Source of the DNA: Paenibacillus sp. Marseille-Q4541
Lineage (GTDB): Bacteria; Bacillota; Bacilli; Paenibacillales; Paenibacillaceae
DNA length: 45,613 bases
Assembly: GCF_018310695.1 (NCBI RefSeq)
Contig: NZ_JAGXCY010000018.1
Location: 50,274 to 95,886, forward strand
Reading direction: 5' to 3'
A model generated the notes under the pieces. It ran no database searches and was not told the DNA's origin. It worked only from the letters and a program-made list of their open reading frames with translations. The stretch's first letter is position 1, and each line of letters starts with the position of its first letter. Below, piece after piece: positions 1 through 8,322 of this stretch. The translations under genes were made by a program, and so were the position numbers.

Positions 1-79
1 ATATTAAGTATTACTTGAATCAAATTCTTCTAACTGAATCCATCACCAATCCATTTCAATGGATCGCTTTATATGCATG

Positions 80-1522
80 TTAATTTTCATTCATAGGTAC
101 AATCTTAGCTTCTCTGTCCCAAGCCGTTACAATCTCGTTTTTTCGTTCTTTCAGCAGTTCTTCCTTATCGTCCCGATAGAACAAATTGTAGGTGTCAAAA
201 GGAATCATCCGTCCGTCGGGATGAACAATGTGGACGCAGGACTTTTTGACAGAACGCACATCAAAGTTATGGGCATCTAGGAACTGCATAATAATGACCC
301 GGAACACGTTGTCATAAGTAATCTCCTCTGGAACAGCTGCAAGCGGCAAGCAACATAACAGACTTTTGAGCGAAAGGGCAGAAGACTCTGGCGAATGGCC
401 GGTCGACAATAGTTCAAACATTTTATCTCGGATCACAGGATCTTGTTCAAATACAATCGTGTTACTGTCACCTTCCAGCAAAATGTCGGGATCAATCATT
501 CCTGTCAGCGGTATGACTTGTCCGCCAAGCTTTAGCGCATATCCCATTGCCAAACAGTCTGGATGACAAGGAACCGGCAAAATATCTTCTGCCCCAAAAA
601 CTTCAGACTGGTCAATAATCATCTGCCTCACTTCACTCACTGTCAGACGATCCGTTGCAGGATCATATCCTTCTAACCGACCTGCTGCCTGAATGGGCTG
701 GATCGTCACTCCACGAACTGCCTTTTGCTTAAGACCATACTGAATAATGTCACCGATCTCCCCGTCATTTAGACCTTTTTTCAGTGTGACGACAAGGGTA
801 GTAGAAATGTTGAATTCATTTAAATGGTCAATCGCCTGCTGGCGTATCCGTCTCAGATCTGCTCCTCTTAGTTCCTTTAATACATGTGCTTCAAAACTGT
901 CAAACTGCAAATAAACTTCAAACCCAGGAGCATATTCAGATAACTGACGCGCAAACTCGCGATCCTGTGCAATTCGAATTCCGTTCGTGTTCACCATAAT
1001 ATGCTTAATGGGACGTGACTTACACATATCCAAAATCTCAAAAAAATCGGGATGTGTTGTCGGCTCTCCACCGCTAATTTGCACAATATCCGCTTCGCCT
1101 TCATTTTCGATAATCCGGTCTAACATAAATTCAATTTGAGTAAGTGATCGATAAGAGGTGCGATGCGGTGAGGATTCAGCAAAACATATCGGACACTGCA
1201 AATTGCAGTGATCTGTAATCTCCAGCAAGGTTAGGCAGCTATGCTGCTCATGATCGGGACATAGTCCGCAGTCATAAGGACATCCATATCGGATCGGCGT
1301 ATTCCAGACGAGCGGCATTTCCGAAGGCTTAATAAACCTGCGGGTCTGATGGTAGTACTCCACATCCGTGGAGATAAGCACCTTTTCCGGCCCGTGAATG
1401 AGACATCTTTTGACCATATAGATTTTGCCGTCTTCTTCGGTAATCTTGGCTTCGACTTTACGATAACATGTGGTACATATGCTATTCGTTAGCTCGTGAT
1501 AGAGATAAGGACGGTTAGGCAT
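80..1522 (-). CDS. Radical SAM protein of the tetraether synthase (Tes/MJ0619)-like family
   Basis: A 480-residue radical SAM enzyme. The SAM-cluster motif CNLQCPIC puts cysteines at 106, 110 and 113, and a GGEP motif follows. Extra cysteines are also seen: C16, C19 and C40 in an N-terminal rubredoxin-like region; CPYDCGLC (81, 85, 88) with H91, H94 and C96; a CHPDC motif; and a late CC pair. This arrangement matches what I recall of archaeal Tes, which joins lipid tails through C-C bonds and carries several Fe-S clusters plus a rubredoxin-like iron. Some databases call relatives pterin methyltransferases. The start has a good AAGGAG site 7 nt upstream. It is the last gene of a three-gene set, 26 nt after the Lgt paralogue, which supports action on a lipid. 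The family call is firm; the substrate is inferred. Confidence 0.82.
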   Translation of the reverse strand: MPNRPYLYHELTNSICTTCYRKVEAKITEEDGKIYMVKRCLIHGPEKVLISTDVEYYHQTRRFIKPSEMPLVWNTPIRYGCPYDCGLCPDHEQHSCLTLLEITDHCNLQCPICFAESSPHRTSYRSLTQIEFMLDRIIENEGEADIVQISGGEPTTHPDFFEILDMCKSRPIKHIMVNTNGIRIAQDREFARQLSEYAPGFEVYLQFDSFEAHVLKELRGADLRRIRQQAIDHLNEFNISTTLVVTLKKGLNDGEIGDIIQYGLKQKAVRGVTIQPIQAAGRLEGYDPATDRLTVSEVRQMIIDQSEVFGAEDILPVPCHPDCLAMGYALKLGGQVIPLTGMIDPDILLEGDSNTIVFEQDPVIRDKMFELLSTGHSPESSALSLKSLLCCLPLAAVPEEITYDNVFRVIIMQFLDAHNFDVRSVKKSCVHIVHPDGRMIPFDTYNLFYRDDKEELLKERKNEIVTAWDREAKIVPMNEN

Positions 1523-1548
1523 CGAATCGCTCCTTTTTAGGGTATAGA

Positions 1549-2349
1549 TTAAGCTTTCATATGTGTACTACTTATCTTTTGATCTAAATTGTTCTTGCTT
1601 CTGATCAGCCAAGCATAATAGATCAAGCCAGCGATACAGGCGAGCTGAATATTGTTAAGCCCGAGGTAAGGGTGTAGTGTCGGCTTGATCCACTCAATCA
1701 CAAAACGGAACAACAGATACCCGGCCATAAACCATTGGAACATACGCCCTGATGTGTAACTTACGCGAGTAGAAGAAGCGGAGCCTTTTCCACGGCTCTG
1801 TCGATAAAATGGGATCAGTACAGCAGCCAGCAGAATGAGGAAGGCAATCTCATATAGCTGGGCAGGATGGCGATAGATCCCATCGCCAAAGTCTACACCG
1901 GTGATCCATGTTGTCGGCGTACCGTAGGTATGGTCATCAAGCCCCGTGAGGAAACATCCGATTCTCCCTATGCATAGACCAAGAATAAGCGGATATACGA
2001 AATCATCTCCCGTGGAATGGGACCAGCCAACCCATCGTTTGGTAAGCTCTACCCCAATAAGCCCGCCGAGTAAACCACCTACGATCGTCTTGCCTCCCCA
2101 TAAGATATTAAGTCTACTGAGCTCTTCCCAGGTAGCGGCCGGATCCTCCAGCCAAAATAACAGTTTTGCGCCAATCGCTGCGCCTAAGATCGTTCCCGCA
2201 AGGATTTGCAGACTCATCAGGCCCGACATACCGCTCGGTCTGCGTGTCCAAAGATATAGTCGGAACCCTAAAAAGTAGCTAAGCGACTCAAATAACACAT
2301 GCGGATGTATCCGCAAGGATCCTAAATACAGATACACAGGGAAATCCAT
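1549..2349 (-). CDS. Prolipoprotein diacylglyceryl transferase (Lgt) paralogue
   Basis: A 266-residue polytopic membrane protein of the Lgt family, which moves a diacylglyceryl group from phosphatidylglycerol to an acceptor. Visible family motifs are GGKTIVGGLLGG, GRIGCF, HPAQLYE and a C-terminal FRFVIEW, which retains the Arg/Glu pair of Lgt. The core motif reads GRIGCFLTG where housekeeping Lgt has GRxGNFINGE, so the usual Asn is Cys and the usual Glu is absent. This looks like a paralogue rather than the essential lgt. I chose the ATG at 2349 because AAGGAG lies 7 nt upstream; the frame is open to 2391. It sits between the zinc-finger gene and the Tes-like radical SAM gene on the same strand, so it may supply or hold a lipid for that enzyme (inference). 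Confidence 0.8.
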   Translation of the reverse strand: MDFPVYLYLGSLRIHPHVLFESLSYFLGFRLYLWTRRPSGMSGLMSLQILAGTILGAAIGAKLLFWLEDPAATWEELSRLNILWGGKTIVGGLLGGLIGVELTKRWVGWSHSTGDDFVYPLILGLCIGRIGCFLTGLDDHTYGTPTTWITGVDFGDGIYRHPAQLYEIAFLILLAAVLIPFYRQSRGKGSASSTRVSYTSGRMFQWFMAGYLLFRFVIEWIKPTLHPYLGLNNIQLACIAGLIYYAWLIRSKNNLDQKISSTHMKA

Positions 2350-2400
2350 CTGCCCACTCCTTGATCCAAATAATAAAGTGATGATGTACACGAAATATAA

Positions 2401-2667
2401 TTAGTAAGATAGCAGCAGGGCACCGCAGATCGAGATCAAAAGAACCGTCAGTCCCCCAATAATGGCAAGAATGGCAATAAGCACTTGCAGGAGGACACTT
2501 TTCTTACCCTTTTGTTCCTCCGTAGAAGATATCCCATTTGGGGTACAGTGATGAAGGCAGTATCCAGTCGCTGGATCATAACACTCCTCACATAATGGCT
2601 TACCACACCTTCTGCACTGAGCAACAGCCTGCTTGTGAGGATGGTTCATACAGAGAAACTCTCCCAT
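2401..2667 (-). CDS. Small B-box-type zinc-finger membrane protein
   Basis: An 88-residue protein. The first 40 residues hold closely spaced Cys/His pairs (CMNH, CRRC, CEEC, then CLHHC) typical of a B-box-like zinc ribbon. A charged linker and one hydrophobic helix (about residues 57-86) follow. The predicted topology is a zinc finger anchored to the membrane by a C-terminal helix. The ATG has a GAGGTG site just upstream. It is the first of three genes reading towards the Lgt paralogue (52 nt to that gene's chosen start) and the radical SAM enzyme, so it may be an accessory or anchoring factor. The molecular function is unknown. Confidence 0.7.
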   Translation of the reverse strand: MGEFLCMNHPHKQAVAQCRRCGKPLCEECYDPATGYCLHHCTPNGISSTEEQKGKKSVLLQVLIAILAIIGGLTVLLISICGALLLSY

Positions 2668-2810
2668 TACTTCACCTCTATTGGTAAGTTTTGTTATTTA
2701 GCTATTGTAACGTTATTCTTAAGTTTAGGCTAGAATGTTATGCTCTGTTCAAAGCTATATATCGCATTTCCGCAACATTTGTAATCGTTAATCCTGCATA
2801 CACCTATGCC

Positions 2811-3203
2811 TTACTTTTTCTTGATAAAAGGGTCATAGCCCTTTGCTCTTATTGCAGCAACCAGTTCTGGACTCATGGCAAAATTGGATGTCTCGTTCGT
2901 TTTGTAATCGACAGAAATGTTAAAATGTTGTTCTGTACTACCCACTACATTTCCCTCTAAAAGGACCTTGCTCGTTATATATCCAGGAAGTACTTCTTGC
3001 CCCGTTATCTCCACATCGAGCTCATACTTGTCTTTTAAATATTGGATGGCTGTAATTTTGGCCTGCGTAATCAAAGCTTGGTTATGCATTTTCTTTTCCA
3101 TGTTGTCGTTATATATTTTTTGAAATCCCAGGGCCAATAAAATGATGATAATACAAGCTAAGAGCACCCTTAATGGTCGAAATTTCACCTTAATAACAAT
3201 CAA
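2811..3203 (-). CDS. Hypothetical membrane-anchored protein
   Basis: About 130 residues with an N-terminal hydrophobic helix after a short basic segment, then a soluble domain of roughly 100 residues with alternating hydrophobic strands. I do not recognise the family. It resembles small secreted or anchored proteins of Bacillales with a DUF-type fold. The start is uncertain. The TTG at 3203 directly abuts an AAGGGGG site, which is too close, and an in-frame GTG lies 15 nt downstream of that site. It lies 143 nt upstream of the zinc-finger gene on the same strand, with no clear terminator between them, so co-transcription is possible but unproven. Confidence 0.55.
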   Translation of the reverse strand: MIVIKVKFRPLRVLLACIIIILLALGFQKIYNDNMEKKMHNQALITQAKITAIQYLKDKYELDVEITGQEVLPGYITSKVLLEGNVVGSTEQHFNISVDYKTNETSNFAMSPELVAAIRAKGYDPFIKKK

Positions 3204-3341
3204 CCCCCTTGATATCCGTTGCTAATTAAAAAGCCAAGCCAGAACTCAGATTCCAAGTTATGTAATATAATAAGCCAAATAATGGCTATACAAAACCTTT
3301 ATTTCAATAATTTGGTGCTCATTCTCCGTATTGTATACACG

Positions 3342-3371
3342 AAAAAAGCCCGAGAGATTTGTCTCCCGAGC
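3342..3371 (-). terminator. Rho-independent terminator after the DinB gene
   Basis: On the minus strand a stem of about 10 bp (GCTCGGGAGA paired with TCTCTCGGGC, two G-T pairs) with a CAAA loop is followed by six T. It lies about 90 nt past the stop of the DinB-family gene and would end the heme-uptake transcript if that gene is co-transcribed. Confidence 0.75.
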
Positions 3372-3463
3372 TTTCGATCTGCCCACTTGCAGGCTCTCTA
3401 TTTATGCGTTTAACTCTATTATGTCTTGGCACTTCGTATGTTTCTTATCAAACTACTAAATCT

Positions 3464-3925
3464 CTATACTTGCTTCGCTGCATGCAGCTTCCGTAAATAT
3501 GAGATTTGTCCCGCATGAATGCCGGTATGATACATGAGACGACCTACCGCCTCAAGCGGTGTGGAATCGCCAATAGGACATTTTTTCACCTCATTCCACT
3601 CTTCCTCAGACAGCTCCGACATCCCCTGAATAAGCCAGGTTTGAGAAGCTTCCAAGAACTGCACTAGCTCTTCTAAGTTTGTAAATGTTGCTTTACTGCG
3701 TGACGCTCCGCGGCCCGTATGAATAGCAAGCCCCTCTGGCATCGGTTTATTAAAAAACCAAGCTGCAAACATATACTCCACTTCGGCGTTATGTCTTAGC
3801 ATGTAACCTATAGTGGACTCGTCCATCTGAAGTGCTAGTTCCTCTGTAGTCAGTTGCGTAACCATATTATGAAAACGGCTTTGAATTGCATTCCAGACCG
3901 GCATAATTGTATCAAACGTAGACAT
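3464..3925 (-). CDS. DinB family protein
   Basis: A 153-residue four-helix-bundle protein of the DinB/YfiT-like superfamily. The expected metal triad is present: H45 in the second helix, and H133 and H137 in the C-terminal YHTGIHAGQ motif. Members are metal-dependent transferases, often using bacillithiol or mycothiol as thiol donor, but the substrate of this one cannot be read from sequence. AGGAGG lies upstream of the ATG. It is the last gene after the heme ABC operon, 60 nt past the HugZ-like gene, and a terminator follows. Co-transcription with the iron genes is possible. Confidence 0.8.
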   Translation of the reverse strand: MSTFDTIMPVWNAIQSRFHNMVTQLTTEELALQMDESTIGYMLRHNAEVEYMFAAWFFNKPMPEGLAIHTGRGASRSKATFTNLEELVQFLEASQTWLIQGMSELSEEEWNEVKKCPIGDSTPLEAVGRLMYHTGIHAGQISYLRKLHAAKQV

Positions 3926-3985
3926 CCTATTTTCCTCCTCTCATCGTGTCTTCTTGGTTCTTTCCTCTTTCTCCTATATCCCTTA

Positions 3986-4498
3986 CTATTTGGCACCAGC
4001 CCCGCTGGTATGTCCGTCTCGAGCCACATGTTTAATCTCTTCTCCCGCAAGGTCCAGATCAAAGGCGAGACCAAAGCCTGCCACATATCTTCCTTCTTGC
4101 GGAGTAAGCTCGAACAAGGAGAAATCTAAACCTCGCAGCATGGTCACCATTTTCGCTGGAAATTGCTCTTCAAAAAGAGCAAATACTTCTTCATTTCCTT
4201 CGTTACCCACATTCTTCGCTGTACAAGGGAAACGCGCCCGCTGTCTTGCGAAAAGATTCCCTGAATTTGCTTCATCTTCAACCAACAGCACGTCCACTCG
4301 TGGATATCGATCCATATGATGATAGTGGTTCGCGATCCGGCTAATATAGATGTAGATTTTATTTTCATACGCTACAAAAGGAGCATAGGAAATGAAGGGA
4401 TTTCCCTCTTCATCCAAGGTGCTTAACATTACTGACCTTAGCTCTCCTATAAATTGCAAATACTTGTTCTTTATTGCTGTAATATCTATTTGGTTCAT
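3986..4498 (-). CDS. HugZ-like heme utilization protein (PNPOx split-barrel fold)
   Basis: About 170 residues. The N-terminal half fits the split-barrel flavin/heme-binding fold (LRSVMLSTLDEEGNPFISYAPF, a motif shared by pyridoxamine-phosphate-oxidase-like proteins). The C-terminal half carries GRYVAGFGLAFDL, close to the HugZ signature. HugZ-type proteins bind or degrade heme to release iron. Two ATGs lie 6 nt apart; I prefer the second (4498) because GGAGAG is 9 nt upstream. It follows the ATPase gene by 27 nt in a Fur-controlled operon, which supports a role in handling imported heme. It is shorter than proteobacterial HugZ and ends shortly after a histidine near the C-terminus. Confidence 0.78.
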   Translation of the reverse strand: MNQIDITAIKNKYLQFIGELRSVMLSTLDEEGNPFISYAPFVAYENKIYIYISRIANHYHHMDRYPRVDVLLVEDEANSGNLFARQRARFPCTAKNVGNEGNEEVFALFEEQFPAKMVTMLRGLDFSLFELTPQEGRYVAGFGLAFDLDLAGEEIKHVARDGHTSGAGAK

Positions 4499-4525
4499 GT
4501 TCATGAACTCTCCACCCGCTCTATC

Positions 4526-5299
4526 CTAAATTTTATGAAGCACATGAATTCTTGGTTTTCTCTCTTTCGATAATTCCACTTCCGCTTCTACGCGGTACAC
4601 ACTTCGTATTAATTCTTCGTTCAAAATGTCCTCAGGGGTTCCATATGCTTTTCGCTCCCCATCCTGAATGACACAAACTTTATCGCTGTAAAGACTCGCG
4701 TGGTTCAGATCGTGCAGCACCATTACTACGGTAATCCCAAGTTCCTTATTCAGCGTCTTGACCAGTTCCAGAACATCCAGTTGATGCGCGATATCGAGAT
4801 ATGTGGTCGGTTCATCTAGCAGCAACAGTTTGGGACGTTGTGCGAGTGCCATGGCAAGCCAAGCTTTTCTTGACTCCCCGCCTGATAAAGAGTTAACCAA
4901 CCTTTTCTCGTATTTGACCATATTCGTCTGTTCAAGCGCCCACTGAATGATCTCTCGGTCTCCCTGAGTCAATTGTTCATACCATTTTTTATGCGGCATC
5001 CGGCCAAAACTGACCAGATCCCCAACCGTCATATCCATAGGACTTACATTCGACTGGGACAGCATACATAGCTGCTTAGCTACTTCCCGAACATTCATTT
5101 TCTGGAGTTCCTTGCCGTCAATCGTGACCCCTCCGCTTTCGTAAGGAATAAGGCCAGATATGCTTTTGAGCAGCGTTGATTTCCCTGATCCATTTGGTCC
5201 AATAATGGAGACAATCTCTCCTTTTTGAACGGTGAGCGACAGGTTCTGAACGATCGGGCGTTCCCCGTAATGTACATGTACCGATTCCACCTGCAACAT
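4526..5299 (-). CDS. Heme/iron-siderophore ABC transporter ATP-binding protein
   Basis: A 257-residue ABC ATPase of the FecE/HmuV type. Visible motifs are Walker A GPNGSGKST (about residues 34-42), the signature LSGGESRKAWLAMALAQ, Walker B LLLLDEPTTYLD and the H-loop VLHDLNH. It energises uptake through the FecCD permease encoded just upstream. The ribosome binding site AAAGGAGG is inside the last codons of the permease gene, and the two genes are separated by a single base, which suggests translational coupling. It belongs to a four-gene operon behind a Fur-box promoter. Confidence 0.92.
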   Translation of the reverse strand: MLQVESVHVHYGERPIVQNLSLTVQKGEIVSIIGPNGSGKSTLLKSISGLIPYESGGVTIDGKELQKMNVREVAKQLCMLSQSNVSPMDMTVGDLVSFGRMPHKKWYEQLTQGDREIIQWALEQTNMVKYEKRLVNSLSGGESRKAWLAMALAQRPKLLLLDEPTTYLDIAHQLDVLELVKTLNKELGITVVMVLHDLNHASLYSDKVCVIQDGERKAYGTPEDILNEELIRSVYRVEAEVELSKERKPRIHVLHKI

Positions 5300-5300
5300 G

Positions 5301-6299
5301 CTACGCTCCTCCTTTTCGCATCAGGTATAGAAAATAAGGTCCTCCTACCATCGCCATCACAATACCTGCCGGAATTTCAAGCGGACTAAACATCGATCTT
5401 CCGATCGTATCAGCGGCAATCAAGACTACGGCGCCAAGAGCCAGACTGAAAGGAATACTGTATTTATAATCAGAACCGATCATCATGCGTGCCATATGTG
5501 GAACGATGAGTCCGACAAAGCCGACAAGTCCTACCATGGATACAGAGACAGAAGCAAGGAAGACAGCAACAAAAGAAAGCGTAAACCGTACCCGGTTAAT
5601 ATTTTGTCCGAGGTTGTGCGCTGCCTGCTCACCCAGCCGTAAAATATTGGCCTGCCTTATGCACAGAAATGCCATAATCCATCCCGCAACTGAGTAGGGG
5701 AGGATCGTAAGTACGGCATCCATTCCTTTTCCAGACAAACTTCCGTTCATCCATGAAAGAGCTGCTGGTAATTTATCACTGTACAGAATAGAAAGAAGCC
5801 CAATGACACCGCCAAAGACGGCATTCACCGCTACCCCTGATAAAATAATGCGGATGGGCGTTATTCCTTGTGTCTTGGTCCAAGCCCATCCGTAAACCAT
5901 GGCAGCAGCGATCCCTCCACCTACGATGGCAGCAATCGGGATAAACGACGAGAACTCCGGCATCACCAGCATAATAAAGAGCACGGTTACGGCAGCTCCG
6001 CTGGAAACCCCAGTCAGTCCAGGGTCCGCGAGCGGGTTATGCATTACAGCTTGAAGCAGCGCGCCCGATACCGCCAGATTAGCCCCGATGATGAGAGCAA
6101 GTAACACACGAGGAATACGAATATTCCATAAGATCGTGTTCCACTGCTCACTGCCCGACCCAGTGATTGTCTGGAGGACTTCAGCGGGAGACAACCTAAC
6201 ACTGCCGATCCCAATGGCAAGAATGACGAAGATCAGTAAAATGAGATAAGTAATTGCAAGAAGAAACTTTCGGTTTCTCTGCTGCCTTGGTGTATTCAC
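5301..6299 (-). CDS. FecCD-family iron/heme ABC transporter permease
   Basis: A 332-residue membrane permease of the BtuC/FecCD family with about nine or ten hydrophobic segments. Typical motifs are RIPRVLLALIIGANLAVSG near the N-terminus, GVSSGAAVTV, and GLVGFVGLIVPHMAR in the coupling region that contacts the ATPase. It forms the channel for iron-siderophore or heme import and probably works as a homodimer, since only one permease gene is present. The start is GTG with a GGGGGAG site upstream. It lies between the binding-protein gene (15 nt upstream) and the ATPase gene. Confidence 0.92.
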   Translation of the reverse strand: MNTPRQQRNRKFLLAITYLILLIFVILAIGIGSVRLSPAEVLQTITGSGSEQWNTILWNIRIPRVLLALIIGANLAVSGALLQAVMHNPLADPGLTGVSSGAAVTVLFIMLVMPEFSSFIPIAAIVGGGIAAAMVYGWAWTKTQGITPIRIILSGVAVNAVFGGVIGLLSILYSDKLPAALSWMNGSLSGKGMDAVLTILPYSVAGWIMAFLCIRQANILRLGEQAAHNLGQNINRVRFTLSFVAVFLASVSVSMVGLVGFVGLIVPHMARMMIGSDYKYSIPFSLALGAVVLIAADTIGRSMFSPLEIPAGIVMAMVGGPYFLYLMRKGGA

Positions 6300-6314
6300 A
6301 AGCTCATGCTCCCC

Positions 6315-7343
6315 CTATTCTCCATATAAGACGGAGGAAAGTGCTTTATACGCATCTGGAGTTTTAGACAGTGAAGCAACACCGAACAGGTTGTAATCCA
6401 GCGTCTGCATTTTTCCATTCTTGAAGGCGCTCATTTTTTCCCAAGCTCCGTTTTTCTTCACATCTTCCTCGAACTTCTTCGCTACCGCTTCCGCATCACC
6501 GTGAGCCACAAGTAAGATTACATCTGGATCGGCTTCTACTATACTTTCCATATTAAAAGGAACATAAGTTTCGGTAGATTTCATCGTTTCTGCAAGAACG
6601 TTCGTTGCTCCCAGATTTCTAGCGAGACTACCTGCAAACGTATCTTCATTCATAAGCATAAGATAATCGGTAGAACCAAATAAAAACATAACAGAAGGGG
6701 CTTCTTTACCTTCTACTGATTTCACAATTTCTGCTTCCTGTTCAGCAAAAGAGCTCAGCACCTGCTCCGCCTCAGCTTCTTTACCATAGAGACGTCCCAT
6801 GGCAACCATCGATGCTTTGAGCCCATCCAGAGAATCTACTGGGAGATAAGCTCCTTTTAGAGCAGCAGGCTCTAGCATTTTGTTGATGCTATCTTTGATA
6901 GATTCTGGTGACAGTATTACGTCAGGCGAAAGGCTTGCCATCATTTCAAGATCCGGCTGATGAGATGATCCTACTTTCTGTACATCTTTATAAGCTTCCG
7001 GCAGTTCACTCTGTGTAGTTGGTACACCCGCGAGTGGCAGACCGAGATCATTAAAGATTTCCGCAATCGCAACGGATAGCGTTACTGTAGTGCTTGGTGT
7101 TTTATTATCAAATTGAGATAAAATTTGTTCTACTTGTGCTTCATCTACGTTGACTTCCGCAGTAGCTTTATCTGCTTCTGGAGCGTTATTTTCCGAGCTA
7201 TCCGTCGCTGTTGTGCTATCTGCTGTTACTTGCTGCTGTGCAGCGTTATTCGTCTCACTACCTGCCCCTTCCTGATTACCACATGCCGCCATAACAACCA
7301 TTGTTAAAGCGATAATTCCTAACTTCCATGACCCTTTTTTCAT
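6315..7343 (-). CDS. Heme/iron ABC transporter substrate-binding lipoprotein
   Basis: A 342-residue class III binding protein with a lipoprotein signal peptide (basic MKKGSWK, hydrophobic core, lipobox MAAC with the lipidated Cys near residue 21). An Ala/Thr/Asn/Glu-rich linker follows to about residue 65, then the PBP domain (TVTLSVAIAEIFNDLGLPLAG; DLEMMASLSPDVIL; EADPDVILLVAHGD). It captures heme or a ferric chelate outside the membrane and passes it to the permease. The HugZ-like partner in the operon favours heme, as for IsdE-type proteins, but siderophore binding cannot be excluded. It is the first gene of the operon, directly downstream of two Fur boxes. Confidence 0.88.
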   Translation of the reverse strand: MKKGSWKLGIIALTMVVMAACGNQEGAGSETNNAAQQQVTADSTTATDSSENNAPEADKATAEVNVDEAQVEQILSQFDNKTPSTTVTLSVAIAEIFNDLGLPLAGVPTTQSELPEAYKDVQKVGSSHQPDLEMMASLSPDVILSPESIKDSINKMLEPAALKGAYLPVDSLDGLKASMVAMGRLYGKEAEAEQVLSSFAEQEAEIVKSVEGKEAPSVMFLFGSTDYLMLMNEDTFAGSLARNLGATNVLAETMKSTETYVPFNMESIVEADPDVILLVAHGDAEAVAKKFEEDVKKNGAWEKMSAFKNGKMQTLDYNLFGVASLSKTPDAYKALSSVLYGE

Positions 7344-7393
7344 TACAACGATTCCCCCTGATTTATTGTTATCTCTCTATGTAGACGAGTAAT

Positions 7394-7436
7394 TGATAAT
7401 GATTATCATTATATGTTTGTTGATAACCGTTATCAA
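7394..7436 (-). promoter_or_regulatory. Fur-controlled promoter with two Fur boxes
   Basis: Reading on the minus strand, TTGATA (7436-7431), a 17-nt spacer and TATAAT (7413-7408) form a near-consensus sigma-A promoter for the heme operon. Two palindromes overlap it. TTGATAAC-C-GTTATCAA (7420-7436) covers the -35, and the classical Fur-like TGATAATGATTATCATTA (7394-7411) covers the end of the -10 and the start region. Iron-loaded Fur would therefore block both polymerase contacts. Confidence 0.85.
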
Positions 7437-7609
7437 TGGACTTTTTCCGGTGCGCCATGGATCTTTTGTTTTATAGCGCTACGGTCGTAAATGAGTATTT
7501 TATTTGCTGTCTGACTACGATTCTATTATGATCTCTATGAGCATATATAACTGTACCGTCTTTATCCTAGATCAACGAAACTCTGCCCCATAAAAAGGAG
7601 CGTTATCCA

Positions 7610-8272
7610 ATGCCACGTTCAGTAAAATATGCACTTCCATTTGTGATTTTGATGATGAGTGTGCTGTACATCTTTTTCATTCCTGAAGATCCGCTTGCAA
7701 TCAAGTTATTATTTAAACTCATTCCGATGTGGCTAATTCTCCTCTATGGATTCCTTCAGTTTCAAGCCAAAAAACGTCCCGTTCACTGGTTACTGCTTGC
7801 GGGATTGTTCTTCTGTATGCTCGGCGATGGATTACTCGTCTGGTTTGTAGTTGGACTCACCGCTTTTTTAATCGGCCATCTGTTCTATCTCAGTGCATTT
7901 ATAAGCCAGTGGCGCTATTCACCGATCCGAATGATCAGTCTTCTCCCTATCGGATGTTATGCCTGGTTTATGGGACATCGATTAGTCGAGTCCCTCCAAC
8001 TTTCCGGTGATGATGCACTTATCTTACCTGTTTTGGCTTATGTCACAGTCATCTCGCTGATGTTATGGTCTGCTCTAATGACAGGTAACCTCATTGCCGG
8101 GATCGGCAGTCTTCTGTTTGTTATTTCTGATTCCATTTTATCCTGGAATATGTTTATCTCCCCTGTTTCTTATTCGGGTGTGCTCATTATGACGACTTAC
8201 TACAGTGCACAGTTTCTGATTGCCATCAGCATAGGATCTTTGGGTGAGCGAAGGAATTCGATCGGCCTATAA
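7610..8272 (+). CDS. YhhN family membrane protein (lysoplasmalogenase-like)
   Basis: A 220-residue protein with about eight hydrophobic helices and YhhN/TMEM86 motifs: GDGLL in the third helix, HLFYLSAF, GSLLFVISDSIL and YYSAQFLI near the C-terminus. Members of this family (human TMEM86B and some bacterial proteins) hydrolyse the vinyl-ether bond of lysoplasmalogens. Whether this organism makes plasmalogens is not shown here, so the substrate is uncertain. The ATG has AAAAGGAG 8 nt upstream. It is monocistronic, divergent from the iron operon, and followed by a strong terminator. Confidence 0.82.
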   Translation: MPRSVKYALPFVILMMSVLYIFFIPEDPLAIKLLFKLIPMWLILLYGFLQFQAKKRPVHWLLLAGLFFCMLGDGLLVWFVVGLTAFLIGHLFYLSAFISQWRYSPIRMISLLPIGCYAWFMGHRLVESLQLSGDDALILPVLAYVTVISLMLWSALMTGNLIAGIGSLLFVISDSILSWNMFISPVSYSGVLIMTTYYSAQFLIAISIGSLGERRNSIGL

Positions 8273-8278
8273 AATGCA

Positions 8279-8319
8279 AAAAGAACCTTCTAACGAAGAT
8301 CGTTAAAAGGTTCTTTTTT
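8279..8319. terminator. Bidirectional terminator
   Basis: AAGAACCTTCTAACG pairs with CGTTAAAAGGTTCTT (one mismatch, loop AAGAT). A-rich and T-rich flanks on both sides let it serve both the YhhN gene (plus) and the small membrane protein gene (minus), whose stop is only a few bases away. Confidence 0.85.
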
Positions 8320-8322
8320 GAT

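Noticed and set aside
4144..4368. 74-residue minus-strand ORF in another frame of the HugZ-like gene
   Set aside because: Same strand but inside the well-supported HugZ-like frame; no independent ribosome site.
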